Source: Chloroflexus sp. Y-396-1
GTDB lineage: Bacteria > Chloroflexota > Chloroflexia > Chloroflexales > Chloroflexaceae
DNA length: 64,000 nucleotides
Direction: 5' to 3'
NCBI RefSeq assembly: GCF_000516515.1
Contig: NZ_KI911784.1
Span: forward strand, 4,316,633 to 4,380,632
This document shows, piece after piece, positions 47,301 through 56,083 of the stretch. The position numbers and the translations under genes are program-made. The notes under the pieces were generated by a model that ran no database searches, was not told where the DNA came from, and worked only from the letters and a program-made list of their open reading frames with translations. Within the stretch, counting starts at the first letter, position 1. Each line of letters opens with the position of its first letter.

Positions 47301-49346
47301 AAGACGGCGTCGCCTCCCGTGAGGGGGGCGTGGATTGAAACTACACCCCCAGCATCTCTGCTGGGGGTGTTTGCGTCGCCTCCCGTGAGGGGGGCGTGGA
47401 TTGAAACCCGGCGCCACCATCGCGATCATCGTCGCGGCAGGTCGCCTCCCGTGAGGGGGGCGTGGATTGAAACAAGTTGCTTACAACCGGTAGATACACT
47501 TGATACAGTCGCCTCCCGTGAGGGGGGCGTGGATTGAAACGGTTCCGCGTATGATGAGTTCGTAGCCGTAGTCGTCGCCTCCCGTGAGGGGGGCGTGGAT
47601 TGAAACAGGCGGTCTACTACAACACGGACGGGGTGATCGGTCGCCTCCCGTGAGGGGGGCGTGGATTGAAACATAGCGAAACGACTTGTGTTGAGATGGG
47701 GAGACTGTCGCCTCCCGTGAGGGGGGCGTGGATTGAAACTGCGTTACACATGACGCGGGCGCGATGACCGAGTCGCCTCCCGTGAGGGGGGCGTGGATTG
47801 AAACGTGATCGACGTAGGTGAGGGACGGCGCTGTCGCGTCTGGGTCGCCTCCCGTGAGGGGGGCGTGGATTGAAACGCCCTGGCCTGCACGGAGCGCGAG
47901 AACCCACCGGTCGCCTCCCGTGAGGGGGGCGTGGATTGAAACTCACCACAACCATCCCCCCCAACAACCGTTGCCCGTCGCCTCCCGTGAGGGGGGCGTG
48001 GATTGAAACTCGTCATAAGGGCAGTTTGGCGAACGATTGCAGGTCGCCTCCCGTGAGGGGGGCGTGGATTGAAACCGCTTCGAGGCGAGCGGCTCTTGGG
48101 ACAAGAAGGGTCGCCTCCCGTGAGGGGGGCGTGGATTGAAACGTTTGTCGTCAGCAGATGCTCGTGCTCTGCAAGGTCGCCTCCCGTGAGGGGGGCGTGG
48201 ATTGAAACCCCAGAAAACTCAACCAATTTTTGATCCTTCCGTGTCGCCTCCCGTGAGGGGGGCGTGGATTGAAACCGGAGAGGTTAATATGACGATTGGT
48301 GATCCGTTGTGTCGCCTCCCGTGAGGGGGGCGTGGATTGAAACAGCTGCTACGGGTTACTGGTGGTGGTTAGATCCGTCGCCTCCCGTGAGGGGGGCGTG
48401 GATTGAAACGACGGCGTCGTCATACGCCGCGAACGGGCCACGGTCGCCTCCCGTGAGGGGGGCGTGGATTGAAACCCGGCCTGTGTACATTACTGCGTGC
48501 TCCCGCCACGTCGCCTCCCGTGAGGGGGGCGTGGATTGAAACCAACACGAGATCGATTGCAGCTTCGCGATCCTCGGTCGCCTCCCGTGAGGGGGGCGTG
48601 GATTGAAACCCGGGCGCAGAGGTTAGTGCTACGGTGGGGTAAGTCGCCTCCCGTGAGGGGGGCGTGGATTGAAACGCTACAAACGGTAGATAAACTTGAA
48701 ACGGTTGCTGCGTCGCCTCCCGTGAGGGGGGCGTGGATTGAAACTCCGTCGCACGTCGCAGATTGAACAGGGCACGGTGTCGCCTCCCGTGAGGGGGGCG
48801 TGGATTGAAACCCCGCGCAACCATCCGCAACAAAACCGTTGCGCGTCGCCTCCCGTGAGGGGGGCGTGGATTGAAACGTGATCGACGTGGGCGAAGGCAA
48901 GCGCTGCCGCGTCGCCTCCCGTGAGGGGGGCGTGGATTGAAACCGCTTGTCGTCGTCGTCTGTAAGTATGCACGGGGTCGCCTCCCGTGAGGGGGGCGTG
49001 GATTGAAACTCGTGTGATAGGGGTGCATTGGTGGATATATCACGTCGCCTCCCGTGAGGGGGGCGTGGATTGAAACGTAGGCATCTCACACCTCCGATGA
49101 AACTACAGAGTCGCCTCCCGTGAGGGGGGCGTGGATTGAAACTCGTGTGATAGGGGTGCATTGGTGGATATATCACGTCGCCTCCCGTGAGGGGGGCGTG
49201 GATTGAAACCAAGTCGCCTGGGCGCGCACGCTCGTCCGGCAGATGTCGCCTCCCGTGAGGGGGGCGTGGATTGAAACCGCATGAGTTATATGTGCAAGCC
49301 GGACTGGCTGTTGGTCGCCTCCCGTGAGGGGGGCGTGGATTGAAAC
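38317..49346 (+). CRISPR. Type I-C CRISPR array, about 165 repeats
   Basis: The 33-bp repeat starts GTCGCCTCCCGTGAGG and ends GGCGTGGATTGAAAC, with an 8-bp stem CGCCTCCC-GTGA-GGGGGGCG (one G-U) and an ATTGAAAC handle. By hand I count 165 copies (first 38317-38349, last 49314-49346) and 164 spacers of about 32-37 nt. Every repeat I read inside the array is canonical. Spacers include exact duplicates, block duplications and families of variants. Long frames on either strand across this region are periodic artefacts of the repeat. Orientation (leader left, transcription rightwards) follows from the cas2 side leader and the decayed last repeat. Confidence 0.99.
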
Positions 49347-49362
49347 CGGTAGGGGCACGGCA

Positions 49363-49395
49363 GCGCCATGCTCCACGGGAGGCTTGGATTAAAAA
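49363..49395 (+). repeat. Decayed terminal repeat of the array
   Basis: After a final 16-nt interval the sequence CACGGGAGGCTTGGATTAAA aligns with the 3' half of the repeat, while the 5' half is no longer recognisable. Decay at the leader-distal end is normal for CRISPR arrays and supports the orientation assigned. Confidence 0.7.
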
Positions 49396-49485
49396 AAACC
49401 ACATCATGACGTAAAACTCTTTGCACTTTTGGGGTTGACACAAGGGGTCTAGCGCGTAAGCGTGCGTTATATTATCAAAAATGTG

Positions 49486-49514
49486 TTGACCGTTGCTGTT
49501 ATCCGTGCTAGAAT
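49486..49514 (+). promoter_or_regulatory. Promoter of the TPR/membrane protein gene after the array
   Basis: TTGACC (49486-49491), a 17-nt spacer, TAGAAT (49509-49514), 67 nt before the ATG at 49582. The remaining 49396-49485 is AT-rich with a further TTGACA at 49434 that lacks a well-spaced -10. Confidence 0.8.
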
Positions 49515-49581
49515 AGGCGCGATTACCACAGAATCCTGATCGTTGAATTAGACAGAAGTAAAGTAAAAGGAAGGATAGGTC

Positions 49582-51045
49582 ATGGCGGATCCCGAAAGCA
49601 TCTTGCAGCTTGGCATTGAAGCCGTGCGTAAGGGGGAGAAGGATGAAGCTCGTAGGCTCTTCCGCCTGCTGACCCGTGAACACCCCAACAATGTCCAGGG
49701 ATGGCTCTGGCTCGCTGGTGTCGCGGCCGATCGTGAAGAGCGCCAGGCAGCGCTCGAACAAGTGTTGCGTCTCGATCCGAACAATGAGATGGCGTTGAAA
49801 GGGTTGCAGGCATTAGGGGTAATGCCAACATCAAGAGGCGCTGAATCGCCACAGCCCGGCCCGCTATCTCCGCCTCCTGCTCCGTCGACACCAGAGGCTG
49901 ATGTACCCGCTAAGCCGTCACCTGCGCCTGCGTCAACTCTACCTGATTTCGATGAAGACGATCCATTTGCCCAGCTCGATGCTTTATCAGAAGCGATGGC
50001 TGCCGATAGTGGACCGGTGCGCCGCGATCCGACCGCTCCGCGCCCAGAAGAAGTTCCGGCTGGTGAACCGGAAGTTGCAGCAACAACACCGCCTCCGCCG
50101 CGGTCTACCCGTGAGCCATCACGCCCCGCTCGCACTGCCGAGCCACCACGCTCCAGTCGTCCTAGTACCAGTTGGGCGCGCGGCAGTAGCAGTAGTAAGC
50201 CTGCCCAAACCGCCAGACCGGCTCGCGGTGGCGGTTTGTTCGGGAATCTTTTTCGCCGCTCGGGACCGCCAGCTCAGCGCGATAACGATTTGGAAGCTGA
50301 GACGGTACCGGCAAAGCGTGGGTTGACGCCGTTGACCGTCATTTTGCTGGCAGTGCTCCTGATCGCTTGTATCGGGTGTATCGGGTTCGGTTTTATTTTT
50401 CTCTCCCGTCGCGACCAGACAGCGACTGTTCCCCCTACACAGGCGACAGCTCAGGCAGCCACATCAATCGCTGCCACAACTGAGGCATCTCTGGCGCCGA
50501 CGACGCCACCGGTACCTGAGCCTGGGCCAACGGCAACCCCGGCGGTCGAGCCAACCCCAGAACCGACTCCCTCTGAGCCGACGCCAACACCACCACCACC
50601 TGCACCTGATCCGGCACTGGCGAATCCGACCCTGGTTAGCCCAGGTACCGAGTTGACCAGTAATGGCTGGGCTTACGACTTTAATCAGCCAACTTACGCT
50701 GCACCGATTATCGGTCCACTGAATGGAATTACTCCCAATAACGGTCGCTTTGTAGTGGTGCTGGCATTCGTGCGCAATACGACCGGTCAAGACCAACCGC
50801 TACCGCCTGATTTCTTTGTCCTGAAGGATGCTCAGGGTCGGGTTTGGTCACCTCGCCTCGATGCGTCGGATGCCTACCTCATTCGCGGTGTGAATGCCGA
50901 CCTGAGCCACAGCGAGGTGGTGCCTGCCGATGGTTTTGTACGGAGTGTTGCCATCTTGTTCGACGTGGCTCCTGATGCTACCGACCTAGTCTTCTTTGCC
51001 CGCAGCAATCCCTCTCAGGGTTGGTTGGTCTTGAGTCGCGTTTGA
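49582..51045 (+). CDS. TPR / proline-rich / single-TM protein
   Basis: 487 residues, with AAAAGGAAGG before the ATG. Residues 1-75 form a small TPR pair (QLGIEAVRKGEKDEARRLF, VLRLDPNNEMALKGL). Residues about 80-250 are a proline/serine-rich disordered linker. One TM helix follows near 255-275 (PLTVILLAVLLIACIGCIGF). Then comes a second Pro/Thr-rich spacer, and finally a C-terminal beta domain (about 350-487; FVVVLAFVRNTTGQDQPLPPDFF, PADGFVRSVAILFDV) resembling DUF4352-like Ig-fold domains. Topology suggests a cytoplasmic TPR and an extracytoplasmic beta domain. The gene downstream is a shorter paralog of the same plan. Function unknown. Confidence 0.8.
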   Translation: MADPESILQLGIEAVRKGEKDEARRLFRLLTREHPNNVQGWLWLAGVAADREERQAALEQVLRLDPNNEMALKGLQALGVMPTSRGAESPQPGPLSPPPAPSTPEADVPAKPSPAPASTLPDFDEDDPFAQLDALSEAMAADSGPVRRDPTAPRPEEVPAGEPEVAATTPPPPRSTREPSRPARTAEPPRSSRPSTSWARGSSSSKPAQTARPARGGGLFGNLFRRSGPPAQRDNDLEAETVPAKRGLTPLTVILLAVLLIACIGCIGFGFIFLSRRDQTATVPPTQATAQAATSIAATTEASLAPTTPPVPEPGPTATPAVEPTPEPTPSEPTPTPPPPAPDPALANPTLVSPGTELTSNGWAYDFNQPTYAAPIIGPLNGITPNNGRFVVVLAFVRNTTGQDQPLPPDFFVLKDAQGRVWSPRLDASDAYLIRGVNADLSHSEVVPADGFVRSVAILFDVAPDATDLVFFARSNPSQGWLVLSRV

Positions 51046-51060
51046 TCTGCGGTTGTTGCA

Positions 51061-52038
51061 GTGAATGTGGGTGACGAAGCGGCGATTGATCTGGAATTAT
51101 GGTTGACCCGCGGCGCGTTGGCAGCGCGCCGCGGTGATCTTGTAACGTCGCGCCGCATTTTTCGAGCGTTATCACGCCTGGCACCTACCGACCGTCGGGT
51201 GTGGATTGGTCTGGCGCGAGTAGCCGAGAGCGTTGCGGAACGTACTGAAGCATTACAGCGCGCCGAATGTACCACGGCACATCTACCTTTACCACCAGTA
51301 TTGCTGCGCACAGAGGATGTTTCAGCGACAACGGTATCTGTTGCGCCCTCTCCCCTGCCTGCGCCGGTTGTCACAGCTACTCAACCCGCTCCTCTGCCCT
51401 ATCGAAGCTGGTGGTGGCTGGCGCTCCTGCTCGTAATACTCGGTCTGCTGGCTGTTTGGTGGTTGACGCGCGTGTCGGTTCCGGAGACAGTATCAGTTGC
51501 TTTACCGACCGTATCGGCAATAGGACCATTGCCTACTCCACCGACAGATGGAGCGGTTGTCGCTGTGCCCGCTATTACTCCTTCACCGCTGCCTCCTACC
51601 CCGTCACCCGTCCCCTCTCCCTCATCGGCGCCCGATGCACGTAACTTCGGCCAATTTGTCATCCACGAAAACTGGCACATTGCGCTCTTGCGACCGGAAG
51701 ATGCAGTGATCGTCGATGGTGAACTGGGAACGATCCGTGCAAGCGGTCATGTGCTGATCGTACTGCTGGCAGTGAGTAATGAAGCGCCGGTAGAACGGGC
51801 ACTTCCTCCCAATCTGTTTGCAGTTGAAGATGAGATGGGACAACGTTATTACCCCTTACCGGGCACATCAACGGATTACCTTGAGCAATTTGGACGTGGG
51901 ATGTATGGCGATCTGGCCCTGGAAGATCGGTTTACGCCGCAGAGTGGCCTACGAAGCGTGCCGGTCTTGTTTGCATTGCCACGCAATCGGATACCATTGC
52001 GCTTATGGGTTGGCGATGATGCCTGGCTACTACGGTAG
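51061..52038 (+). CDS. TPR / single-TM protein, paralog of the preceding gene
   Basis: 325 residues from a GTG at 51061, 15 nt after the previous stop; a second GTG at 51067 is equally possible and the ribosome site is weak, so coupling is likely. The plan repeats that of its neighbour: an N-terminal TPR-like helical pair (RGALAARRGDLVTSRRIFRAL), a proline-rich linker, one TM helix (WWWLALLLVILGLLAVWWL), a Pro/Thr spacer and a C-terminal beta domain (HVLIVLLAVSNEAPVERALPP, LRSVPVLFALP). The pair looks like a tandem duplication followed by divergence. No catalytic motif is visible. Confidence 0.78.
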   Translation: MNVGDEAAIDLELWLTRGALAARRGDLVTSRRIFRALSRLAPTDRRVWIGLARVAESVAERTEALQRAECTTAHLPLPPVLLRTEDVSATTVSVAPSPLPAPVVTATQPAPLPYRSWWWLALLLVILGLLAVWWLTRVSVPETVSVALPTVSAIGPLPTPPTDGAVVAVPAITPSPLPPTPSPVPSPSSAPDARNFGQFVIHENWHIALLRPEDAVIVDGELGTIRASGHVLIVLLAVSNEAPVERALPPNLFAVEDEMGQRYYPLPGTSTDYLEQFGRGMYGDLALEDRFTPQSGLRSVPVLFALPRNRIPLRLWVGDDAWLLR

Positions 52039-52177
52039 AGTGCCAGCCTAGCCGCGCACGGCAATACCGACGCGGACGAGCAGTTTGCAATCCCAGGTAG
52101 GCCGAGGATTGCAGAAAGTGGGTGTCTGACGCTTAAGCAAATCTGTTACAAGCAGAAACTGAAAACGTTGCAACATC

Positions 52178-54058
52178 CTACCTTGTCCATTCGCCCAAGG
52201 CTGGCCCCGTCTCGAAAAAGATTGAGGGCAGCAGATCGAGCCGCCGACTGAGCCAGGGGACAAACGTCTGTACGATGTGGCGACGGATGGGCGAAGGTAA
52301 TAACAAACTCATTAACGCTGCTGAAGGCAATGGACGACGCGACTGCTGATGCGCAACCTGAATCAATCGTGCTGCCAACTGTGCTTTCGCAAATACGATT
52401 TGTGGCGCTCGATTCCACTGATCGAGAAAACGCTTAAGCTCATCGAGTTCGAGCGGTGGAAAATCCGGTTGATTAGCCCAGTGCCTCTGATGCTCACGAA
52501 TAGCTTGCTGCAACGCTGCTGCTTCATCGGTCAACGATGTCCGTTGCCGATTGAACGCCATCTGACCGAGTGGCAAGAAAAATGCACGTGTGCGCCAGGC
52601 AATGGTCAACGCATCGACCAGGTAGCTCAGACTATTGCCGATCATCTGGGCCGGCGGATCATCATCCGGCGCTAGGCGAGATACTCGCGCCAGTAGTTGT
52701 TGTGCATTTTGAACTGCTCTTGCTGACCGTTCAAGGATTGGCGGAGCATCTCGTAAGACCTCAGCGAGATACACCCACACCGGCAGCGCAGCCGTTGGCC
52801 GCATCCACCATACCCAGAGAAGCGGCGGTAGGACAAGACCTCTAACTCGCTTCATACCCGGTGCATGACCAAAATACCAGCCTTGCTCTATCAGACGCTC
52901 CGATAATATATACGCATCAGCAACTGCTTCACCGAATTCAGGACGATAACGAGCCAGACGCTGCGCAAACCAGCTCCGAACGAATGCTCTTCCATCATGC
53001 TCAGGATGGCTTGCTAGCATACCGGTTAACGCACTACTAGCTTCTGTCCAGATATTCCAGCCATCAGGACCAATTGATGCCTTTCCTCCTCCCCAGCCGC
53101 CGGTACTGTTCCACGCCCAGAGGCCAATACACGTTCGCGTAGCCTCGGCGCGGCGAATGGCTGCACTGTGCAGTTCGACCACACCGGCAGGAATCAGACC
53201 AAACAACTCGTACTCACGCCGGTTTTGGACCTCAATGATCTGCCTTGGCCCAGGTAAGCCAATAGTCGGGTTTGGTGGCAGCAAACGGAAGAAATCTGCC
53301 GGTGTGTGTTTGATCGAAACGAGCAGATGTGAATTGTGATAGCCAGCAAAGACGGCAGTATAGCGTTCTGGTGACCAGAGAAGATCGCCCACCTCACCGA
53401 TACCCAGCGTCCAGGTGCGCACAATCAATTGTCGATCAAACGCTGTACATACTGCCAGCAACGTGTCAATCAAACGTCGAACGGTCGCCACACTGTGATA
53501 GAGCAGATGACCGCTATACCCACCGTGATCATGCGCGCCACCGGTTTCGCCGATCCGGATCATCACCCCAGACACCATCGGTAAGGCCATAAACAGGTCA
53601 ATCAGCGCATTGCGGTTTAGCTCATACAACAACGGATTGTCAGCCGCTAGTCGTCCAACGACCTGCCGGAGTTCTGAAGTCAGCCATTGCATATCACTCG
53701 TCACGTAGACCTGCATTCCCCGTGTGGTAGCATCGACAAGCAATGGCATGATTTCCTTGCGATACGCCAGCGCACGTAAGCGATAAGGGCTGTCGGGTGC
53801 GTAATACTGACGAGGCGCCTGATCGAAGGTCACCAGATGCGCCAGATTATCTATCACAATCCCGGTATAACCCTGATCCTGTACCAACGCTAGATAACGC
53901 CTGGCCCGCTCCACACCTTGACGAAAGCGCGCTATATCAAGATACGGCGGGTCGGGTCTATCGAGTTGATGAAACGGAAACGAAGACCAGTTTCTCACCG
54001 GCGCAGACTGATCAACGAACGGGCCATTGATGTCGGCAAGACGGAGCAAGAGTGTCAT
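52178..54058 (-). CDS. Large TIM-barrel-like protein of unknown function
   Basis: 626 residues from the ATG at 54058 (a GTG three codons upstream is possible). Segments such as YLALVQDQGYTGIVIDNL, MQVYVTSDMQWL, GVMIRIGETGGAHDH and LIVRTWTLGIGEVGDLLW look like successive beta strands of a glycoside-hydrolase TIM barrel, with acidic residues at strand ends. GIWAWNST-like text (IGLWAWNSTGGWGGG) also recalls GH67/GH115-type alpha-glucuronidases. The C-terminal 250 residues are helical. There is no signal peptide, so it would act in the cytoplasm. I do not recognise a named family; the hydrolase reading is inference. It stands alone between divergent and convergent neighbours. Confidence 0.6.
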   Translation of the reverse strand: MTLLLRLADINGPFVDQSAPVRNWSSFPFHQLDRPDPPYLDIARFRQGVERARRYLALVQDQGYTGIVIDNLAHLVTFDQAPRQYYAPDSPYRLRALAYRKEIMPLLVDATTRGMQVYVTSDMQWLTSELRQVVGRLAADNPLLYELNRNALIDLFMALPMVSGVMIRIGETGGAHDHGGYSGHLLYHSVATVRRLIDTLLAVCTAFDRQLIVRTWTLGIGEVGDLLWSPERYTAVFAGYHNSHLLVSIKHTPADFFRLLPPNPTIGLPGPRQIIEVQNRREYELFGLIPAGVVELHSAAIRRAEATRTCIGLWAWNSTGGWGGGKASIGPDGWNIWTEASSALTGMLASHPEHDGRAFVRSWFAQRLARYRPEFGEAVADAYILSERLIEQGWYFGHAPGMKRVRGLVLPPLLWVWWMRPTAALPVWVYLAEVLRDAPPILERSARAVQNAQQLLARVSRLAPDDDPPAQMIGNSLSYLVDALTIAWRTRAFFLPLGQMAFNRQRTSLTDEAAALQQAIREHQRHWANQPDFPPLELDELKRFLDQWNRAPQIVFAKAQLAARLIQVAHQQSRRPLPSAALMSLLLPSPIRRHIVQTFVPWLSRRLDLLPSIFFETGPALGEWTR

Positions 54059-54067
54059 TGAAAGCAC

Positions 54068-54533
54068 CCCATTCGTCAGTATCGAGCATTTGTTAAGAGA
54101 ATATTATATCTTGTTGAAGGAATCGTTCAACGAGGTTAAGATTAATTTACCAATAGAATTACCTTACCGAAGAGAAAAAAAGGGGAGAGGAGTGAAGAGA
54201 GCGGGTGATAAATCAAATTATGTCAACTTACACGACCAAACCAATGCACTCATCGAGTGGTTAGTACGGGTGTGCGCCCATCGTGTATCTTCGGCGTCGT
54301 TGGCAAGGACGGGTTTCCAACCGTATTCTCGGTCTGTGTTCAAAGCACTGGCGGGCTATGTGTATCTTCGGCGCCTGTGGCAAGGACGAGTTTCCAACCC
54401 CGGCCGCTCCTGCGCGCACCCGACGCATAGCCACGGTGCGCGCTCATACTTTCCCATCACTGCCGCAGGATAGGTAGCTATCTACCGGCCGAGAAGCCAG
54501 CCCACAAGTGGGGAGCGGCGCTGAAACCTGCTT
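54068..54533. repeat. Intergenic region with an imperfect direct repeat
   Basis: Two copies of a roughly 41-nt sequence (GTGTATCTTCGGCG..., GGCAAGGACG, GTTTCCAACC) lie at about 54282-54321 and 54359-54400, 77 nt apart. The first part (54090-54200) is AT-rich with a GAGAAAAAAAGGGGAGAGGA stretch. No gene is supported. Confidence 0.5.
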
Positions 54534-55358
54534 CTATTCTCCAAATTGCCGTGAACGTGGTACCGGAATATACTCAACCGATGGTCTCCGCTGTGCAGTC
54601 TGTGGGTAAAGTGCCATTATCTGGTAAATCTCTTCCGGCATCTCGGTACTGATTGGCAAACCCAACTCACGCGCTTCGCTCACCGTTATCGGGTAGTCAT
54701 GCGTCCATACACCGCTAGCCAGCGTATGCGCAACTTCTTCAGCCCGCTCAACCGGCATTTTGTCACTCAGCAGCTCGCAGACCGTGCGCTTAACCTGTCG
54801 GATCGCCTTTTCGGCAATATCGGCCATCATCAACGTTTCATCATCAATCTCGCTCAGAGGTTTGCGTTCAAGAACGCGCAAAATCGAGGCCGCCGGATGC
54901 TGACCCAACTGGGGATCAACCGGTCCCAAGACTGCATTTTCGTCCATCACGATTTCATCGGCGGCTAGCGCAATGAGCGTACCACCCGACATTGCATAGT
55001 GTGGAACAAAGACTGTTACCTTCGCTGAATGTCTGATCAATGCACGTGCAATCTGCTCGGCAGCGAGCACCAGGCCACCAGGTGTATGCAAAATGAGGTC
55101 AATCGGAATATCGCGGTCGGTCATTTTAATTGCCCGCAGAACGGCCTCTGAGTCTTCGATATTGATGTACCGTACCAATGGAAAACCGAGCAAACTCATC
55201 GTTTCCTGACGATGGATCAACGCAATAACCCGACTCTTTCGTTTACGCTCCAACTGTTCGAGCAGTCGCTGGCGAGCGGCGTCGAGCATACGCTGGCGAA
55301 GCACTGGTTGCAGGGATGAAATAATGAAAAAAAGCCACAATAATGCGAAAAAGTCCAT
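54534..55358 (-). CDS. SDH_sah-type membrane serine protease (ClpP-like fold)
   Basis: 274 residues. An N-terminal TM anchor (residues 3-20) and a coiled stretch precede a ClpP/crotonase-like domain. The catalytic serine is S124 in HYAMSGGTLIA, with the upstream glycine loop LHTPGGLV (91-97) and the conserved VLGPVDPQLG. This matches the SDH_sah family of signal-peptide-peptidase-like proteases, proposed to clear membrane proteins or signal peptides. It starts 26 nt downstream of the rhomboid gene stop on the same strand, so two membrane proteases are probably co-expressed. Confidence 0.87.
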   Translation of the reverse strand: MDFFALLWLFFIISSLQPVLRQRMLDAARQRLLEQLERKRKSRVIALIHRQETMSLLGFPLVRYINIEDSEAVLRAIKMTDRDIPIDLILHTPGGLVLAAEQIARALIRHSAKVTVFVPHYAMSGGTLIALAADEIVMDENAVLGPVDPQLGQHPAASILRVLERKPLSEIDDETLMMADIAEKAIRQVKRTVCELLSDKMPVERAEEVAHTLASGVWTHDYPITVSEARELGLPISTEMPEEIYQIMALYPQTAQRRPSVEYIPVPRSRQFGE

Positions 55359-55384
55359 ATATTACTCCTCAACTCAACAAAGAC

Positions 55385-56083
55385 TCACCAGGGATAATAC
55401 TCATCAACGTAGTAGCGCCGCCAATAACGTCGTTGGCGGAAGAATGGCGCCAGGATTAAACCGGCCACAAAACCACCGATATGTGCCCACCAGGCCACAC
55501 CACCCATCGCCTGGACATTGACCATAATCGAGAAGAGACCGTTCGCCAGTTGCGAGAGAAACCAAAGCCCAAGATAAACGACGGCTGGCACCTCCACGAG
55601 CCATGGTAAAAAGAAGATGGGAACTAACGTGATCACACGTGCACTGGGAAAAAACAGCAGGTACGCAGCCAGGACACCACTCAACGCACCACTGGCGCCG
55701 ACAGTTGGAATTGGCGAAGTTGGATTAAACATGACATGGACGAGCGCGGCTGCTATGCCACAGATCAGGTAAAACAAGAAGTAACGTTGACTTCCCATCC
55801 GATCTTCGACGTTGTCGCCAAAGATGTAGAGCGCCAACATATTGCTGAAGAGGTGAAACCAACCACCGTGCATGAACATCGAGGTAAAGATCGTGATCAA
55901 CTCAGCCGGATCGGTCGGATTCGCGAGGAACCGTGCCGGTACTAGGGCAAGTGCCGCAATCCATGCCTCGGTCAAACGATTATCACCCACCATTAAGAGA
56001 AAGACGACCACATTTGCCACCAACAACGCCCAGTTCACTATCGGAAATGAGCGCGAAGGGATAGTGTCTTTCAGTGGCAACAT
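55385..56083 (-). CDS. Rhomboid-family intramembrane serine protease
   Basis: 232 residues with six or seven hydrophobic segments. Rhomboid hallmarks: the HxxxN motif in TM2 (GGWFHLFSNMLAL), catalytic S131 in GASGALSG, and catalytic H201 in the last helix (AWWAHIGGFVAG). The dyad is intact, so it should be active against TM substrates. AAAGGAATG precedes the ATG at 56083. It is co-oriented with, and close to, the SDH_sah protease. Confidence 0.93.
   Translation of the reverse strand: MLPLKDTIPSRSFPIVNWALLVANVVVFLLMVGDNRLTEAWIAALALVPARFLANPTDPAELITIFTSMFMHGGWFHLFSNMLALYIFGDNVEDRMGSQRYFLFYLICGIAAALVHVMFNPTSPIPTVGASGALSGVLAAYLLFFPSARVITLVPIFFLPWLVEVPAVVYLGLWFLSQLANGLFSIMVNVQAMGGVAWWAHIGGFVAGLILAPFFRQRRYWRRYYVDEYYPW

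Noticed and set aside
38298-49043. Many long open frames on both strands across the array
   Set aside because: They are periodic translations of the 33-bp repeat with variable spacers and lack ribosome sites.
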